Shown: positions 19,894 through 31,299, counted from the first letter of the stretch. The stretch is 64,000 nt of DNA from Mesostigma viride (GCA_009746045.1 RPFO01000027.1:129501-193500); one strand, 5' to 3'. A program made the numbers and translations. Notes: a model not told the origin generated them from the sequence alone.

Positions 19894-22194
19894 CTATATG
19901 GCTAAGCGGTATAGAAATTTTATTTTTCCCCTCCCCCCCACCGAGGCCACGGGAAGGGCCTCACACGGGAGAGAGAGTCCTACGTGAGAAAGGAGATCAG
20001 GCATGCGAACAGCTGTATGAAAGAGGTAGGCATAGGATTCATCATCAGGTAGTTCACCATAAGGGGTTACACCCATAGTAGTAGGAACTAGAGTAGTATT
20101 GAGAACATCAAGGTCCTCGAAAAAGGAGTAATCTGCACGACGAGAGAGTGCATCTGGTACTATGTTATCTACACCCTTAACATACTGAAGTTTAAAAGGG
20201 GAAAACTGTGCTAAAAATTCCATCCAGCGCGCTTGCCGAGGGGTAAGGTTGGGTTGGGAGAGAAGATGGGTAAGGGGACGGTGATCCGTTTGGATAACTA
20301 ACCTATAAGGATCTAGCTCACAGGGTTCATTCAGGCAGACATCAAATTGAGCACCTTTAAGAAAGTGCTGCCACGCGTGGCAACAATACACCACCGCTAA
20401 GAGTTCCTGCTGGTGTACGGGATAGTTACGCTCCGCAGGGAGCATTGTCCTAGAGATATACTCAATTGGCTGTAAGCCCTGACCCTGATCCTGGAGAAGG
20501 ACGCCCCCTATAGCTACCTTACTAGCATCTGTAGCTACCACAAAGGGTTTAGTAGTATCCGGTAGGATGAGTACAGGAGGGGAAAGGAGTAGGGATTTTA
20601 GACACTGAAAAGCCGACTGACATTCACTACTCCAAACAAAGGGGATATCCTTCTTTAATAAATGATTAATAGGGGCTGCTATAGTTGCGAAACGCGGGAT
20701 AAAACGCCTATAGTAAGAAGCAATTCCTAGAAAACTACGTACACCTTTAACGTCGGTAGGAGTAGGCCATTCCTGAATTGACTTAGTTTTATCCGGGTCG
20801 GTAGCGACCCCGGCATCTGACAGAACGTGCCCTAAAAATGGGACACTCCTACCCGAACGAACTTTAGCACGGCGCGCCCACAAAGAATTTTCAGCCATTA
20901 TTTCTAATACTTTCTTTAAATCACGTAGGTGCGTTTCAAAATCAGGAGAGTAAATAAGAATATCATCTAAGTAAGCTTGAGCACAAGAACGGTCATGCTC
21001 AGATAAAGAAACAGAGGAGAAGGAAGGATCCTTTAAATCAGAGGACACCTGAGGAAGGTGAGAATTTCCCATAACAGGTCTAAGCACTTCATTCATTAAC
21101 ATTTGAAAAGAGGCAGGCGAGTTACAGAGTCCCATAGCCGCTACTCTAAACTGGTAATGACCAAAAGGGGTAGCAAAGGCGGTTTTATGGCAATCCTCAG
21201 GAGCTATCCGCAACTGCCAAAAACCATCCGCACAATCCAGTACTGTGAAACAAGTGGAACCTTTAACCTTATTAAATATATCATCAATACGAGGTAGAGG
21301 GTATTTAGACTTCACAGTAATATCATTCAACTTCCTATAATCAGTAACTAGGCGAAACTTGCCATTTGGCTTAGGAACTAACAGGACACCAGCTGAGTAG
21401 GGAGAGTTACTAGGCTCTATCAATCCTGCTTCTAATAGTGACACTAAAATCTGTTTTAGTTCCTTTAACTCGGTAGGGCCCATTCTATACATCGGAGAGT
21501 GCGTAGGAACTGCACCGTCCTTGATAACTACACGGTGTAAAACAGAACGAGGAGGAGGATAAGAAGGAGTCTTTTCTTCAAAAACTTTTGAGGAATCTAT
21601 CACAGCCATGTATCTTACTATTTCATTTTCAGTAAATCCCACTCCTATTGTATCCACTGTGTTTATATCTATATCCACACTATTATTAGTGATAGGTATC
21701 TCCTGTACTTCTAACTGAAGGAACATACATAATAAATATCCATATTCCTTTAATTCAGAACGCAACTCATCATTGGACATTAATACTTCAGGTATAGGTC
21801 TTACAGGAGGATCAACAGGTGTAGGAGGAGTAATATCTACCAAGGATAAATTTTCCAATCTATAATGACGTTCCGGTACCCAGTAAGAGCTATCTGGAAA
21901 CCAAATGACCATGGTATCATAATTAATAGTAATCTTATTATCCTGGTGCCAATCTAATCCTAGTAATACATCAGCGGTAGTGATAGGGCCTATAGTGGCC
22001 GTCAGGTTGACAGTACGTCCTTGTATGACCAGGGGAAGGGACACCGTACCCGGGGAATGACTGGTGCGACCATCAGCATAATGAACAGTGACAGGTTTGG
22101 TGTGAGGGGTAGGGACTAGTCCTAAACGCCTAACTAGGGCCTCGCTCACAAAGGAGCTAGCCGCACCGCTATCTACCAACACAGAGACATTCAA
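19894..22194 (-). CDS. Pol: protease, reverse transcriptase, RNase H
   Basis: 766 codons. Residues 6-11 give the protease active site VDSGAA. Reverse transcriptase spans about 245-470, with VLLVPKPNGKFRLVTDYRKL and the catalytic YLDDILIYS. RNase H starts at FVVATDASKVAIGGVL and ends with DNIVPDALSRRAD. A short insertion (SDLKDPSFSSVSLSEHDRS) precedes the YLDD box. The Gag-Pol link (22195-22387) also codes in another frame up to ...DPFLHADEL, so protease is entered through a frameshift; the 3' end shifts frame at the A-rich run near 19920. Confidence 0.95.
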   Translation of the reverse strand: MNVSVLVDSGAASSFVSEALVRRLGLVPTPHTKPVTVHYADGRTSHSPGTVSLPLVIQGRTVNLTATIGPITTADVLLGLDWHQDNKITINYDTMVIWFPDSSYWVPERHYRLENLSLVDITPPTPVDPPVRPIPEVLMSNDELRSELKEYGYLLCMFLQLEVQEIPITNNSVDIDINTVDTIGVGFTENEIVRYMAVIDSSKVFEEKTPSYPPPRSVLHRVVIKDGAVPTHSPMYRMGPTELKELKQILVSLLEAGLIEPSNSPYSAGVLLVPKPNGKFRLVTDYRKLNDITVKSKYPLPRIDDIFNKVKGSTCFTVLDCADGFWQLRIAPEDCHKTAFATPFGHYQFRVAAMGLCNSPASFQMLMNEVLRPVMGNSHLPQVSSDLKDPSFSSVSLSEHDRSCAQAYLDDILIYSPDFETHLRDLKKVLEIMAENSLWARRAKVRSGRSVPFLGHVLSDAGVATDPDKTKSIQEWPTPTDVKGVRSFLGIASYYRRFIPRFATIAAPINHLLKKDIPFVWSSECQSAFQCLKSLLLSPPVLILPDTTKPFVVATDASKVAIGGVLLQDQGQGLQPIEYISRTMLPAERNYPVHQQELLAVVYCCHAWQHFLKGAQFDVCLNEPCELDPYRLVIQTDHRPLTHLLSQPNLTPRQARWMEFLAQFSPFKLQYVKGVDNIVPDALSRRADYSFFEDLDVLNTTLVPTTMGVTPYGELPDDESYAYLFHTAVRMPDLLSHVGLSLPCEALPVASVGGRGKIKFLYRLAI

Positions 22195-22387
22195 AGTTCA
22201 TCAGCATGCAAGAAAGGGTCTACAACAGTATGGGGAACGGTTAAACCACCATTCAAGAACATAAGAGGACGCACACGTAGTGGTAGGGAAGATTCAGCTC
22301 CTACAGAGGTTATAAAAACAGGCAGGCAAAAATTTTTATCTGGGGTACTATCTAAGGACCTGTCCAGGTTACCCCCGGCTGACAGGC

Positions 22388-23488
22388 CTACTGTTCCCCC
22401 TCCCCCCCCAAATCCATAGGAACTAACCCCGAAGAAGACCCTGGCGAAAAAGCCACTGCTGGAGGGTCACGAGGGAGCGAAGAGGGTGCGGGAGCCTGAT
22501 TATCATAGGGGAACCCTGGGGGTCCTGCCTGCACAGCATTCAGCCTACTAGGGGTAGCTGAGGGAATGCGTCCTGAAGTGGGACGAATAGGAGCACGCTG
22601 AGGGGTACGAGGAGGGCGAGCGTCGGGATGAGGGGGAGCACCCGAAAGGAACTTGGGGCACTCACGTTTAAGATGACCTACTTCCTTACAATGATAGCAT
22701 GTGATATGAGAGACATCAAGAGCTGAAAGATCAGCAACGCAGATATCTAATTCTTCTACATAGGAGTTCTCCTCCTCAGGGGTAAGGATAATATTATTAA
22801 TACGGGAACGGGTAGGGAGAGAAGGAGTGGTGAAGAAATCTGCTACTCGCAAGAGATGCTGGCGCACATGCTTGAGGGGCAGATCAGTAAAACGGTAGGC
22901 AGAGAACTGGCGCTTGACTTCACGTAATAAAGGTCTACTGAGGCCTTGGAGGAAGCGAGCACGTACTTCTGCACCCGACAAATCCCTAATTCGTACCATC
23001 TGAGCATCAAACTCTTTCATATACTCCTTAAATGATTTAGTACCCTGCTGCAAGGTACCAAAGGCTAATCTATCCTGCCAATCTGAATCAGGAGGGACTA
23101 AATGGTTCTCTAAACGCTTAAACAATTCTGCTACAGAGTTAGGGTAGGCATGAGAGGCCAAAGACTCACACTGAATGAGGTTAGCAAGCTCAGGAGTAAT
23201 GCAGGTTGTAAGATAGTGAGGAACTAATACAGCATCAGAGAGACGCCATCTATTATGATTCTGCCACGACTCTGTGTTCTGGGTAAGCAACATAATAAAG
23301 GTGAAAAACTGTTGAGGGGTAGACTTGACATCCAGCTTGGGAAGGTTAGCAAAGAGGGGAAGAGCAGGGGGCTTAGGGGGATTAGAAGAGTCAGTTTTTC
23401 CCATAGGGCCACTATCTTCCACTGCTACATAAGCGGGATAGAAGGAAGGAAGAGGAAAAGTCTTGGGTAGGGGTCTAGAAGGGGCCAC
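22388..23488 (-). CDS. Gag, capsid-like part and CCHC zinc knuckle
   Basis: 366 codons; the frame lacks a clear ATG at its start and continues the preceding ORF. The centre (FTFIMLLTQNTESWQNHNRW, then SFKEYMKEFDAQMVRIRDL, RFLQGLSRPLLREV) is the retrotransposon Gag capsid region. Near residues 260-275 is CYHCKEVGHLKREC, a CX2CX4HX4C zinc knuckle. A proline-rich tail follows. Confidence 0.88.
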   Translation of the reverse strand: MAPSRPLPKTFPLPSFYPAYVAVEDSGPMGKTDSSNPPKPPALPLFANLPKLDVKSTPQQFFTFIMLLTQNTESWQNHNRWRLSDAVLVPHYLTTCITPELANLIQCESLASHAYPNSVAELFKRLENHLVPPDSDWQDRLAFGTLQQGTKSFKEYMKEFDAQMVRIRDLSGAEVRARFLQGLSRPLLREVKRQFSAYRFTDLPLKHVRQHLLRVADFFTTPSLPTRSRINNIILTPEEENSYVEELDICVADLSALDVSHITCYHCKEVGHLKRECPKFLSGAPPHPDARPPRTPQRAPIRPTSGRIPSATPSRLNAVQAGPPGFPYDNQAPAPSSLPRDPPAVAFSPGSSSGLVPMDLGGEGEQ

Positions 23489-24117
23489 CGTTTCAGGCTG
23501 GTGCCCATAGGAGAAGGGACAGTATATTGCTCACGAAGAGAGGAGTAGGCAAAATGATCATAATTTCTGTCATCTAGAGGCATGGTGCTGAAATCACTAT
23601 TAACTTCTAAATCAGCCACACGGGTAGGGACCTGGGCTGCCTCATAGGCCGTCTCAGGGTAGGACCAGGAAGCAGGTGGGTAAAAGGGAACTGCACTAGG
23701 GCGCCCAGAAGGGCCGACAGGGGCAGAGGCACGACCCGTGTTAAAAGCAGGCATGGAAGGCACAGGGTGGGAAGGAGGCCTAGCAACATTGTTAGTTAGT
23801 GAGGACCTGCTGGAGGGTTGAGCCAAGGTTGCAGGAGGGGCAGGGGCCTGGTTCACAGGTAAGGGAAGGGTCATCACTAAATCTGACATACGTTGTTCAT
23901 AGGTAGGAGGGGTAAGTGAGGGACGACGGCGACCACCAGTAACAGGAGAAGGAGGTGAGGTACGAAGATTACCTTGAGGAGTGAGATGGTGCACCGTTTC
24001 AAGTGAGTCCCGTCGGTTACCACGAGTGTTGTTATTGTTGTTAGTATTATTATTATTATTATTCATAGTAGGAGTGTTGGTAGGTATAGGCGACATATTA
24101 CCACCCACTGGATCCAT
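23425..24117 (-). CDS. Gag, N-terminal part
   Basis: 230 residues, starting MDPVGGNMSPIPTN, Asn-rich and Pro/Ser-rich, with little recognisable structure until LEVNSDFSTMPLDDRNYDHF. The coding frame passes to the next ORF (22388-23488) across a one-base shift near 23480; the two overlap by 64 bp. The shift could be a programmed frameshift, a mutation or an assembly indel. Confidence 0.65.
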   Translation of the reverse strand: MDPVGGNMSPIPTNTPTMNNNNNNTNNNNNTRGNRRDSLETVHHLTPQGNLRTSPPSPVTGGRRRPSLTPPTYEQRMSDLVMTLPLPVNQAPAPPATLAQPSSRSSLTNNVARPPSHPVPSMPAFNTGRASAPVGPSGRPSAVPFYPPASWSYPETAYEAAQVPTRVADLEVNSDFSTMPLDDRNYDHFAYSSLREQYTVPSPMGTSLKRWPLLDPYPRLFLFLPSIPLM

Positions 24118-24240
24118 TTTTAATTAAGTAAATGATTAGGAATCTAACTGAAAGCAACAAGGAAAAGGACAAGGCCTAATTTAAGGCAAGGAAAGAAAAG
24201 AAAAAGCTTTTAATGTCCTAAAAGAAGGAAACAATTTAAA

Positions 24241-24645
24241 TCAATCCTTTTTAGCAACAGTAATGGATAGGGAACCGAACTCTAAGGTGAGAGGCGTATC
24301 TAAGCTAGATGAGGATGCAGCCCGTTTAGGGGGAGACGAAGGAGGAGATGGAGGTGGTGTAACAAAAACAAGACTATCTACTGCAGGACGAGCATGAGGA
24401 GAAGGACGAGAATGGAGACCCAAATCTGATTCACTATGCTTTAAGAGGTAGGTCTGAGCTTCTTCAAAGGACATAAACTTCTTATATTTGGAGACGTTAT
24501 AAGCACGTGACTGAACGAACTTCCTAGCATCGGCCCACGATAAGAAAATAGATGCCCATTGAGGGGTAATAACAACGTAATACTTCGCTAAACTATTATT
24601 ACTAGTCGAATGAGAAGGAGCAGGAAAAGGACGTCGCTGGCTCAT
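24241..24645 (-). CDS. Viroplasmin / RNase H1 N-terminal-like ORF of the gypsy element
   Basis: 134 residues. After a Ser/Pro start the segment KYYVVITPQWASIFLSWADA then KYKKFMSFEEAQTYLLKH follows the pattern of the RNase H1 N-terminal hybrid-binding domain, also called the caulimovirus viroplasmin domain (YYxV...GIF.SW.e......Y.KF.s.eeA..yl). The rest is low complexity. It lies upstream of Gag as a separate ORF. A role in binding RNA/DNA hybrid or RNA is inferred from the family. Confidence 0.6.
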   Translation of the reverse strand: MSQRRPFPAPSHSTSNNSLAKYYVVITPQWASIFLSWADARKFVQSRAYNVSKYKKFMSFEEAQTYLLKHSESDLGLHSRPSPHARPAVDSLVFVTPPPSPPSSPPKRAASSSSLDTPLTLEFGSLSITVAKKD

Positions 24646-25027
24646 GTTAACGCACCTGGTAGGTCTTGAGTAGTCAAATAAGGAGAACGAGGAGAAGGCG
24701 ACTTATCTCGGGTGTCTGAAACCGAACCAGATTGACGACGCACGCAGGGACGAGGTTTCCAGCGCCAGGTGGTCGTAAGTATCCGGTTTCAAGAATTCTG
24801 CGTCTGGCGATGGGTCGTCTAAATACAACGCAGGCAAGAATGCAGAAAAGTGTAATCTACGAGACGCTAGTCGTCTCTCTAACGTAGAACCAAAACCATC
24901 ACCTATCTACGACAGTAGGCCACATGTCTCAAGAAAACAAAACGAGGAAAAGGAGCTATCTATAAAAGGATTTTCCGCTTCGAGCAGGTCTATCTTCTAG
25001 GCAGGGCGTGTCCCGAATCGGGCAGCA

Positions 25028-25495
25028 CTACCCCCCCAGCTTGCAGGCGACCCGCCCATTACCTGTCAAGTAGGTGTCGTCTTCATTTTCCCGGACGCGG
25101 AAGGGTTGATTCAATGACGTATGTTGCAGGGGATCGTCGTCTGGTTCTCTACCTAAAATTCCTCCGAGTCCATTGTTACGCCTCGGGTATCTACCACTAC
25201 CTCTACCTCTACCTGGCCTGATGCTACCTAAACTAGTCAAGCCACCTCTAGTTAAACCCCTAGCGAAAGACGAACGAGACGATCCAGATCTCAATGCATT
25301 AACGTAAGTGTTGCTATAATACGCCATAAGCCATTTACACAACCCGTTTACTCCAGGAATAGAGGAAGGAAACACAACTACACTGCCGTGACCCAAGCCT
25401 ATATGTGTTAATTCATTTAACACACGCCGAGTGACACACGAGGGGTAGAACGTGCATAAATGGTCACCAACGGTCCAACACGCTCGGGCCGACAT
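25028..25495 (-). CDS. Leader ORF starting inside the LTR (uncertain)
   Basis: A 155-codon frame starts within the 5' LTR and ends 145 bp past it. It has an Arg/Gly-rich stretch (RPGRGRGSGRYPRR) followed by an acidic tail (RENEDDTYLTGNG). The same frame is open in the other LTR. No family recognised; it overlaps the primer-binding site, so it may be non-coding. Confidence 0.25.
   Translation of the reverse strand: MSARACWTVGDHLCTFYPSCVTRRVLNELTHIGLGHGSVVVFPSSIPGVNGLCKWLMAYYSNTYVNALRSGSSRSSFARGLTRGGLTSLGSIRPGRGRGSGRYPRRNNGLGGILGREPDDDPLQHTSLNQPFRVRENEDDTYLTGNGRVACKLGG
25153..25172 (-). promoter_or_regulatory. Primer-binding site of the gypsy element
   Basis: One base after the 5' LTR the - strand reads TGGACTCGGAGGAATTTT. 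A TGG start complementary to a tRNA CCA end is standard; I do not assign the tRNA. Confidence 0.7.
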
Positions 25496-25735
25496 GGCCC
25501 TCGCCTACAGATGCACCGGCACAGATACAGATGCACGCTGGTCCACTACATTCTACCAAAGGATAAGGACCACTAGTAAAGTACGCGGCGCGGCGCCCAA
25601 CGGCACCCAATGTACCACAGTACTGTTACGAGGACAATAGTGTCCCGGTAGGAGCTACACGTAAACCTAGGGACAACCGAGGCAAAAGACCTAATTTACG
25701 TCCGTAACTACAACGAATTGTTACGCGACGTAACA
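25174..25735 (-). repeat. 5' LTR of the gypsy element
   Basis: 562 bp, same ends as the partner at 15021-15583. It should carry the promoter; transcription would run towards lower coordinates. Confidence 0.95.
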
Positions 25736-25740
25736 ACGAG
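25736..25740. repeat. Target-site duplication ACGAG (right)
   Basis: Partner of the copy at 15016-15020. Confidence 0.9.
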
Positions 25741-28280
25741 AGTCTCGTCCTCTTGGTTCGATGAATGTAAAGTGCGATGAAGCCTACACATTGAACCTGG
25801 GGCACTTATCCATTTGTAATTGGTCTTGCTAGCCATTATAAGTGTGTATTAAATAGCTTGGCATCAAGTCGTGGTGCCAGATATCTCACGACCCCAGTCG
25901 TGAAGCGCAATCTGCATTAGGCCACCTTGATTCTTCCTATTACCGGCATAGTTGATCTTTCGCGACGTAGTAGCACAGGTTTAGTAGGTGTAAATCCGGG
26001 CACGTTACACCCGGCGTAGCTATAGCCAGGCCGAACCGTCATCAATTGATCCCTTATCGTTATCAATGAGACAACCAGTGCAAGCCAGAAAACTGGAGAC
26101 TCTGGACCATGGTAGCTGGAGCCTGCTGTTACCTTGTCCGCGTTTGCTCAGCCATCACTTCCATTCCCATCTTAGAAGGTACCCACGATCGATCCATGGT
26201 CTAAGATCGTGCGGACCCCCTGCCCGTGGCCGGGACACCGCGTGTAAATTTTACAGTACGGCAGTGACAAACACATCGACACGGGGCGCGGGGTTAGCCC
26301 GCCCCGCAGCACTTGGTACAAGTGGGCCACTTGTACCACCAGATAGCTAAGTAGGGTGAACAAGTTGGTGATATTCTGTACTCCTTCCGTTCGTTCCATC
26401 CCATCCCTTCCATCCCATGGAGGATTTATGCTGTCATGCGTGATTCCATGGAATTCTGATTTCGTTTAATGGACATACAGTGTAGTATACGTAGGCTACA
26501 CCACAATCCTCTCACAGTGATATTCAAAGCCTTTCCTACAACCACTGAAGTGATTTTTTGCCGCATGCCGGCAGTGGCGGGGCAGCCATGCCTTCTTCAA
26601 TGAGACATGCTTATAGCATGTCAAATCTAACCTGCTCATGCTTATAGCATGTCAAATCTAACCTGCTCAGTTAGAGCTTGAAGTGAGATTCTTCCGCGAA
26701 AAGCCATTTCGGCCACGGAGCATGTAATCTTCATTGATCACGACGATGGTGGTGGAGAGTGCACAATCATATAAATATTGCAACAAGCCTGATACTATCT
26801 AAAATACTGCTGTACTGCTGAGGAAAATCCCATGTCGATCTGTCCAGTAGCACACGGGCGAGCCCGGCCCTTCGGGCGTTGGCGGCCATACCTCGGTGAC
26901 TGACCGCATGAGTAGTACACCCGGAACCCCACCTGGCCGACATATTTGGGTTTGATGAATTGAATCAAGCTCATGGCCGCCGGTCATAAACCAGTCACCT
27001 GCATTTGACCGCTGTCTTGTTCATGACAGCATGAATTCCTAGCCAGCCGGTTATGTGAAGTAAAGCAGGCCATCATACATCATAGGTGATCTCAAGAGTT
27101 TGCGCACCGACCCGGCTGGCCGAGCCCGTCGGTTGGGTAAACCATGCGGCGGTCTCTGATGTCAAACATTTTTTCCCATTTATATTTCGGGGAAATGGGT
27201 ATATTTTATTATCCAATTGTAGACCAGAGAGGTGAAATGGGAACTGGTTATGGCCCATTAATTAGATCATGAAATAGCTGCAGAGGACTGGGAACCGGTG
27301 CTCATCAAAATTTTTGCCCATTTATATTCAATTAAAGGCATGCAGTGTACCAAGGAAAGGGGCTATGAACGTGCTAAATTCGTCTATAATCGAGTAATTA
27401 CTAGCTAGTTGTGTTGTACAACTGTATAATTGGTACTGACCTAGCCTTGTTACCGGTAGTCAGTGTTGCCTTGTTGGGAAATGGGAGGAGCACAAGCACA
27501 ACACATGGTGTGGGACCCTGGGCCCAACAATGACAAGCCCAGCCCCTTACAGCTGTAGAGCTTTTCCGCCATGATCTCCTGGGACACAACAGGGTGTTTA
27601 CTTGTATTCCTCACGGGGACGGACCTGGCGCGTGTCACCTGGCCGGGCGGCTTCCCGCCTACAGTAGTCGGCCGTGGTCACATACTGCTCATCCCTTCTA
27701 AACATATCACCTATCACATTACACACATTGGGTAACTAGCTGCATGGTCAGATATGTGGTATCCCTTTACCTAGCGATATTCCCATTGGTTATGGGTTAA
27801 TAAAAATACCCATTTACCCGGGGAAAAAAATGGGAGGAGTTGGAACGCGACGATATGAGTCGCGTGACGACCCAAGAAACTATCAGTGCCGCCTGCCGCC
27901 TACTGCAAGGCCCTAGAGTCAGTCGACTGAGCCGTTTTCACTACTTACATCCGCCCCCGTAGGTGCTAGCAGTTCTATTCGATGCACTACCTTCTCAGGA
28001 TCCTGGTTCACCTTCCGCGGGGGGTAATTAACTAATTATTGGAGATAATGGAGAAATAATTCTCGAACACGCTTGCACGCCACCTCTGGTCACCGTGCAT
28101 CACTTTTTTTTTTTTTTTTTTGAGATGATTCTCCGGTAAAGAGCTTTTTTCGCAGTTGGGCTATCGCTTGGGATGCCTTCGGATCAGGAGACCCCTACAG
28201 CCGCGCCCTAGCCCATGGGCCATGTTTGGTAGAAAGTGATTTTCCTATGCCCAAGTCCTAGTTGTCGTGAGGTACTGAAG
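25741..28280. other. No recognised gene; repeat fragments
   Basis: I see no supportable exon. 26,590-26,665 has a 34-bp direct repeat (ATGCTTATAGCATGTCAAAT...). 26,370-26,450 (CCATCCCATCC...GGAGGATTTATGCTGTCATGCG) resembles retroelement 3' ends at 38.5 and 44.4 kb. 27,160-27,340 and 27,780-27,835 contain several copies of CCCATTTATATT and ATGGGTA-type words. A 17-T run is at about 28,104. Confidence 0.5.
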
Positions 28281-28398
28281 TAATGAGTGGAGGCATAGAA
28301 TGCAACTTCTTGGAACTTCGACAGAAAGCAGTAATTGGAGGGTTGGGGAGCTCGAGAGCCTACTTGACCACTCCAACAGTAAACATCTTGCGCTTCGC

Positions 28399-28465
28399 AT
28401 GCCTGTGGTGAAGATTGCGCTGCTGGTTTGCCTGGTACTCCTGTGTTCGGATATCTGCTCCGTAG
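28399..28465 (+). CDS. SGNH gene exon 1: signal peptide
   Basis: ATG at 28399 starts a typical signal peptide (basic N-region missing but Lys at position 5, then a hydrophobic core IALLVCLVLLC). It ends in phase 1 at GTGAGT. Another ATG at 28300 lies in frame upstream but would bury the signal, so 28399 is preferred. Confidence 0.75.
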
Positions 28466-31258
28466 GTGAGTGCACAGCTCTGCTCGCCCACCCTGTGCAA
28501 ATTGGCTTTTCTTTTTCTACCGTCCAGCCGATGGTAGTGATTATCTCTAGTCCTTTGCGTTTTGCTTGAGCTACATGTAGCACGGGCTAATGCTCCTTAT
28601 GCCAGCTTCGTCGCCACTTCAGCTATGCAGCGATTGGTTGTGGTTTCTTTTCGTTTATTGAATAATTAATAGCACGTGAAGGCGTCACGTGGGTACCAAT
28701 AAAGGAACCCTAACCCCTACACACAATCAGGAGGGAGTTCGCTCTAGCTTCTCTCACTGCCTCAAGCGGGCCACAGAGGACTCTCCATTCTTCGTTTATG
28801 CCTGTCACCTTCTCGGCGATATGTTCAGGACTTGCCAGATCTGCCTGTACAAGCGCCTCGGCTTTCTCTGCATGCTTTCCCTTGTCGTGCCGTCGTGCCC
28901 CGTGGTCGTGCCATCACGTTCGCTAGCCTGTATGCTTCATGAGCGATGCTTGGTGTGCCAATGTGGCTGTGTTAGATAAACCCAGCTACACCTGTTCCTG
29001 GATCTATACTTGATTGTTAATGCTTGAAATAATTATTAGACCTGTTTTTGGAGAATCGGCGTGGACATTACCCCTTCGCAGGGTCCGATGCCTCCTGCAA
29101 TGGGCCGATTCCTGACACGGGGTGCTACGTTCCCCCCCCGCTTCCCGCGGTGATCAAGGACAACGCCTCGGTGCCCTGGGAGTCCCTCACGGAGCAGATG
29201 CTGACTATGACGCGCGCCAACGTGGGCAACACCTACCGGTTCCAGCAGTTCCTTGGCAAGCTGCAGCGAGGGGAGGAGGCGCGCATCGCCGCGCTGGGGG
29301 GCTCGGGTAAGCAACGGTGACCATAGTAGTGTAGATGCATACAATGTATATGTTGCGGCTAAGTTCCTCTCCAGGCTGCAGCGAGGGGAGGAGGCGCGCA
29401 TTGCCGCGCTGAGGGGCTTGGGTAAATGTGCGCATGGCATGGTGCATGGGTGTCAGACCAAAGGCTCTCACCAAGCGGCCGCGAGGGCAGGAGAAGCGTT
29501 GGGGGGGTAGGGCAAGCAACGAGGCTGTGCGGAACGGTGACTACATAAATCTATAGTACATAAATGTCGTCACTACAGCTCTCACCAAGCAGCCGCGAGG
29601 GCAGGAGACGCGCAGGGGGGGTAGGGTAAGCAACTGGGTTGCTATAAATGTCGTAGCAAATGTTCTCACGAAGCTACCGCGAGGGGAAGAGACGCATGGG
29701 GGGGTGGGGTAAGCCAGCAACAAGCGCTTCATTTAGTCTTTTCTCCACAGCCGGTGCTGCACCTCTTGACGAAGCGAAGGTAAGCACAGTCTGCGCAAGT
29801 TTTCCGCCCAAGTGCTATGAGTATCCATGAGACGCCTATACATATCCATGAGACGCCTATACATATCCATGAGACGCCTATACATATCCATGTAGTAGCA
29901 TGTAATCCAAATATGAGACGCCTATACATATCCATGTAGTAGCATGTAATCCATATATGAGACGCCTATACATATCCATGTAGTAGCATGTAATCCAAAT
30001 ATGAGACGCCTATACATATCCATGTAGTAGCATGTAATCCATGTATGAGACGCCTATACATATCCATGTAGTAGCATGTAATCCATATCGCGATCCGTCA
30101 CGACCTACACACACACACACGCACACGCTGCACGCTTCCACCGCCACACCCCCTCACGCTCCATGCCTCCGCACAATCCCGCCTCATGCTTTATGCTTCC
30201 ACGCAAACACCCTCATGCTTCATTCTTCCACACGCCCCCCCCCACTCACCCTTAATGCCTCCGCGCGCCCCAGTGACGATGGGCATCAAGTGCGACGGCG
30301 ACCCTGGGGAAGAAAGCCGGCTGAAAGGCCATCGCATGCCGTGGAAATGCGCGTGGCCTCAGCGAGTCACTGAATGGCTCCAAGCGGCCTACCCGCATGT
30401 TCCCCCCGAGCGTCTCCTGGTGGTCAACCTGGCCAAGTCCTCCACGACCACGCAGTGGGCGGACACCAACCTGATGGCGGTCGCGCAGCACGACGGCCAC
30501 CCGCTGGACGGCTTTGATCTGTTCCTGGTCGACTACCAGATCAATGACCAGGTGGGTGGGTACCCACCCTAGCGGGTAGGTTCACACTGTGTGTGCGGGT
30601 AGTTTTATGCTAAGTTAGAGAGAGGGGGGGCAGGGAGGGAGGGAGTCTTGCCCCCTCTCCCCCCCCCCCTCCAGAGAGAGAGAGAGACATAAGCAATACT
30701 AAGCAATCGCCTCCTTTTGCTCACACTGCCACCAGGATGTGTTACTGACTATTGCTCACTATTGCTCACTATTGCTTACTTATGGTCACACTGCCACCAG
30801 GATGTGTTGCTCACTATTGCTTACTATTTCTTCTATTGCTCCTTCTGTTGCTTTCTATTGCTCGCTCGTGATTGCTTGCTATTGCTTACTACTGCTTATT
30901 ATTGCTTATTATTGCTCACTATTGCTAAGTATTGCTAACTATTTTGCTAACCATTGCTTGCACTACCAGTAGGAACAATTGCGTACACTACCAGGAGGAG
31001 CCCACCTGCACCTGGCAAACGTCTCTTTGGACTGACACCCGCACCCTGCTCGGCACATGCCTCCGTTTTCTATGGGGCATGCGGGGGCTGGGCGGTGACA
31101 CCTCGCTCGTCTTTACGTCAAACACGCCATGTGTGCCACCTAGCATCAAGACGAATGCCACTGGCATGCGAGGCCTGGGCGGCATAATCTCAGATAGAAT
31201 ATATCAGATGCCGGAGATGGTCTTCCTAGTCGTGATGTCACGTTTTATCTACACACAC

Positions 31259-31299
<41 letters not shown>

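Larger units (their letters stand above)
15021..25735 (-). mobile_element. Ty3/gypsy chromovirus, full length, - strand
   Basis: Two LTRs (15021-15583 and 25174-25735) start TGTTAC and end GTAACA and differ by roughly one indel. The element is flanked by the 5-bp direct repeat ACGAG (15016-15020 and 25736-25740). On the - strand the order is LTR, primer-binding site, a leader ORF, a viroplasmin-like ORF, Gag with a CCHC knuckle, protease, reverse transcriptase, RNase H, integrase and a chromodomain: the chromovirus order. About 2.4 kb of additional coding sequence follows before the polypurine tract. Near-identical LTRs point to recent insertion, yet Gag and Pol have several frameshifts, so this copy is either disabled or carries assembly indels. 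Confidence 0.95.
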
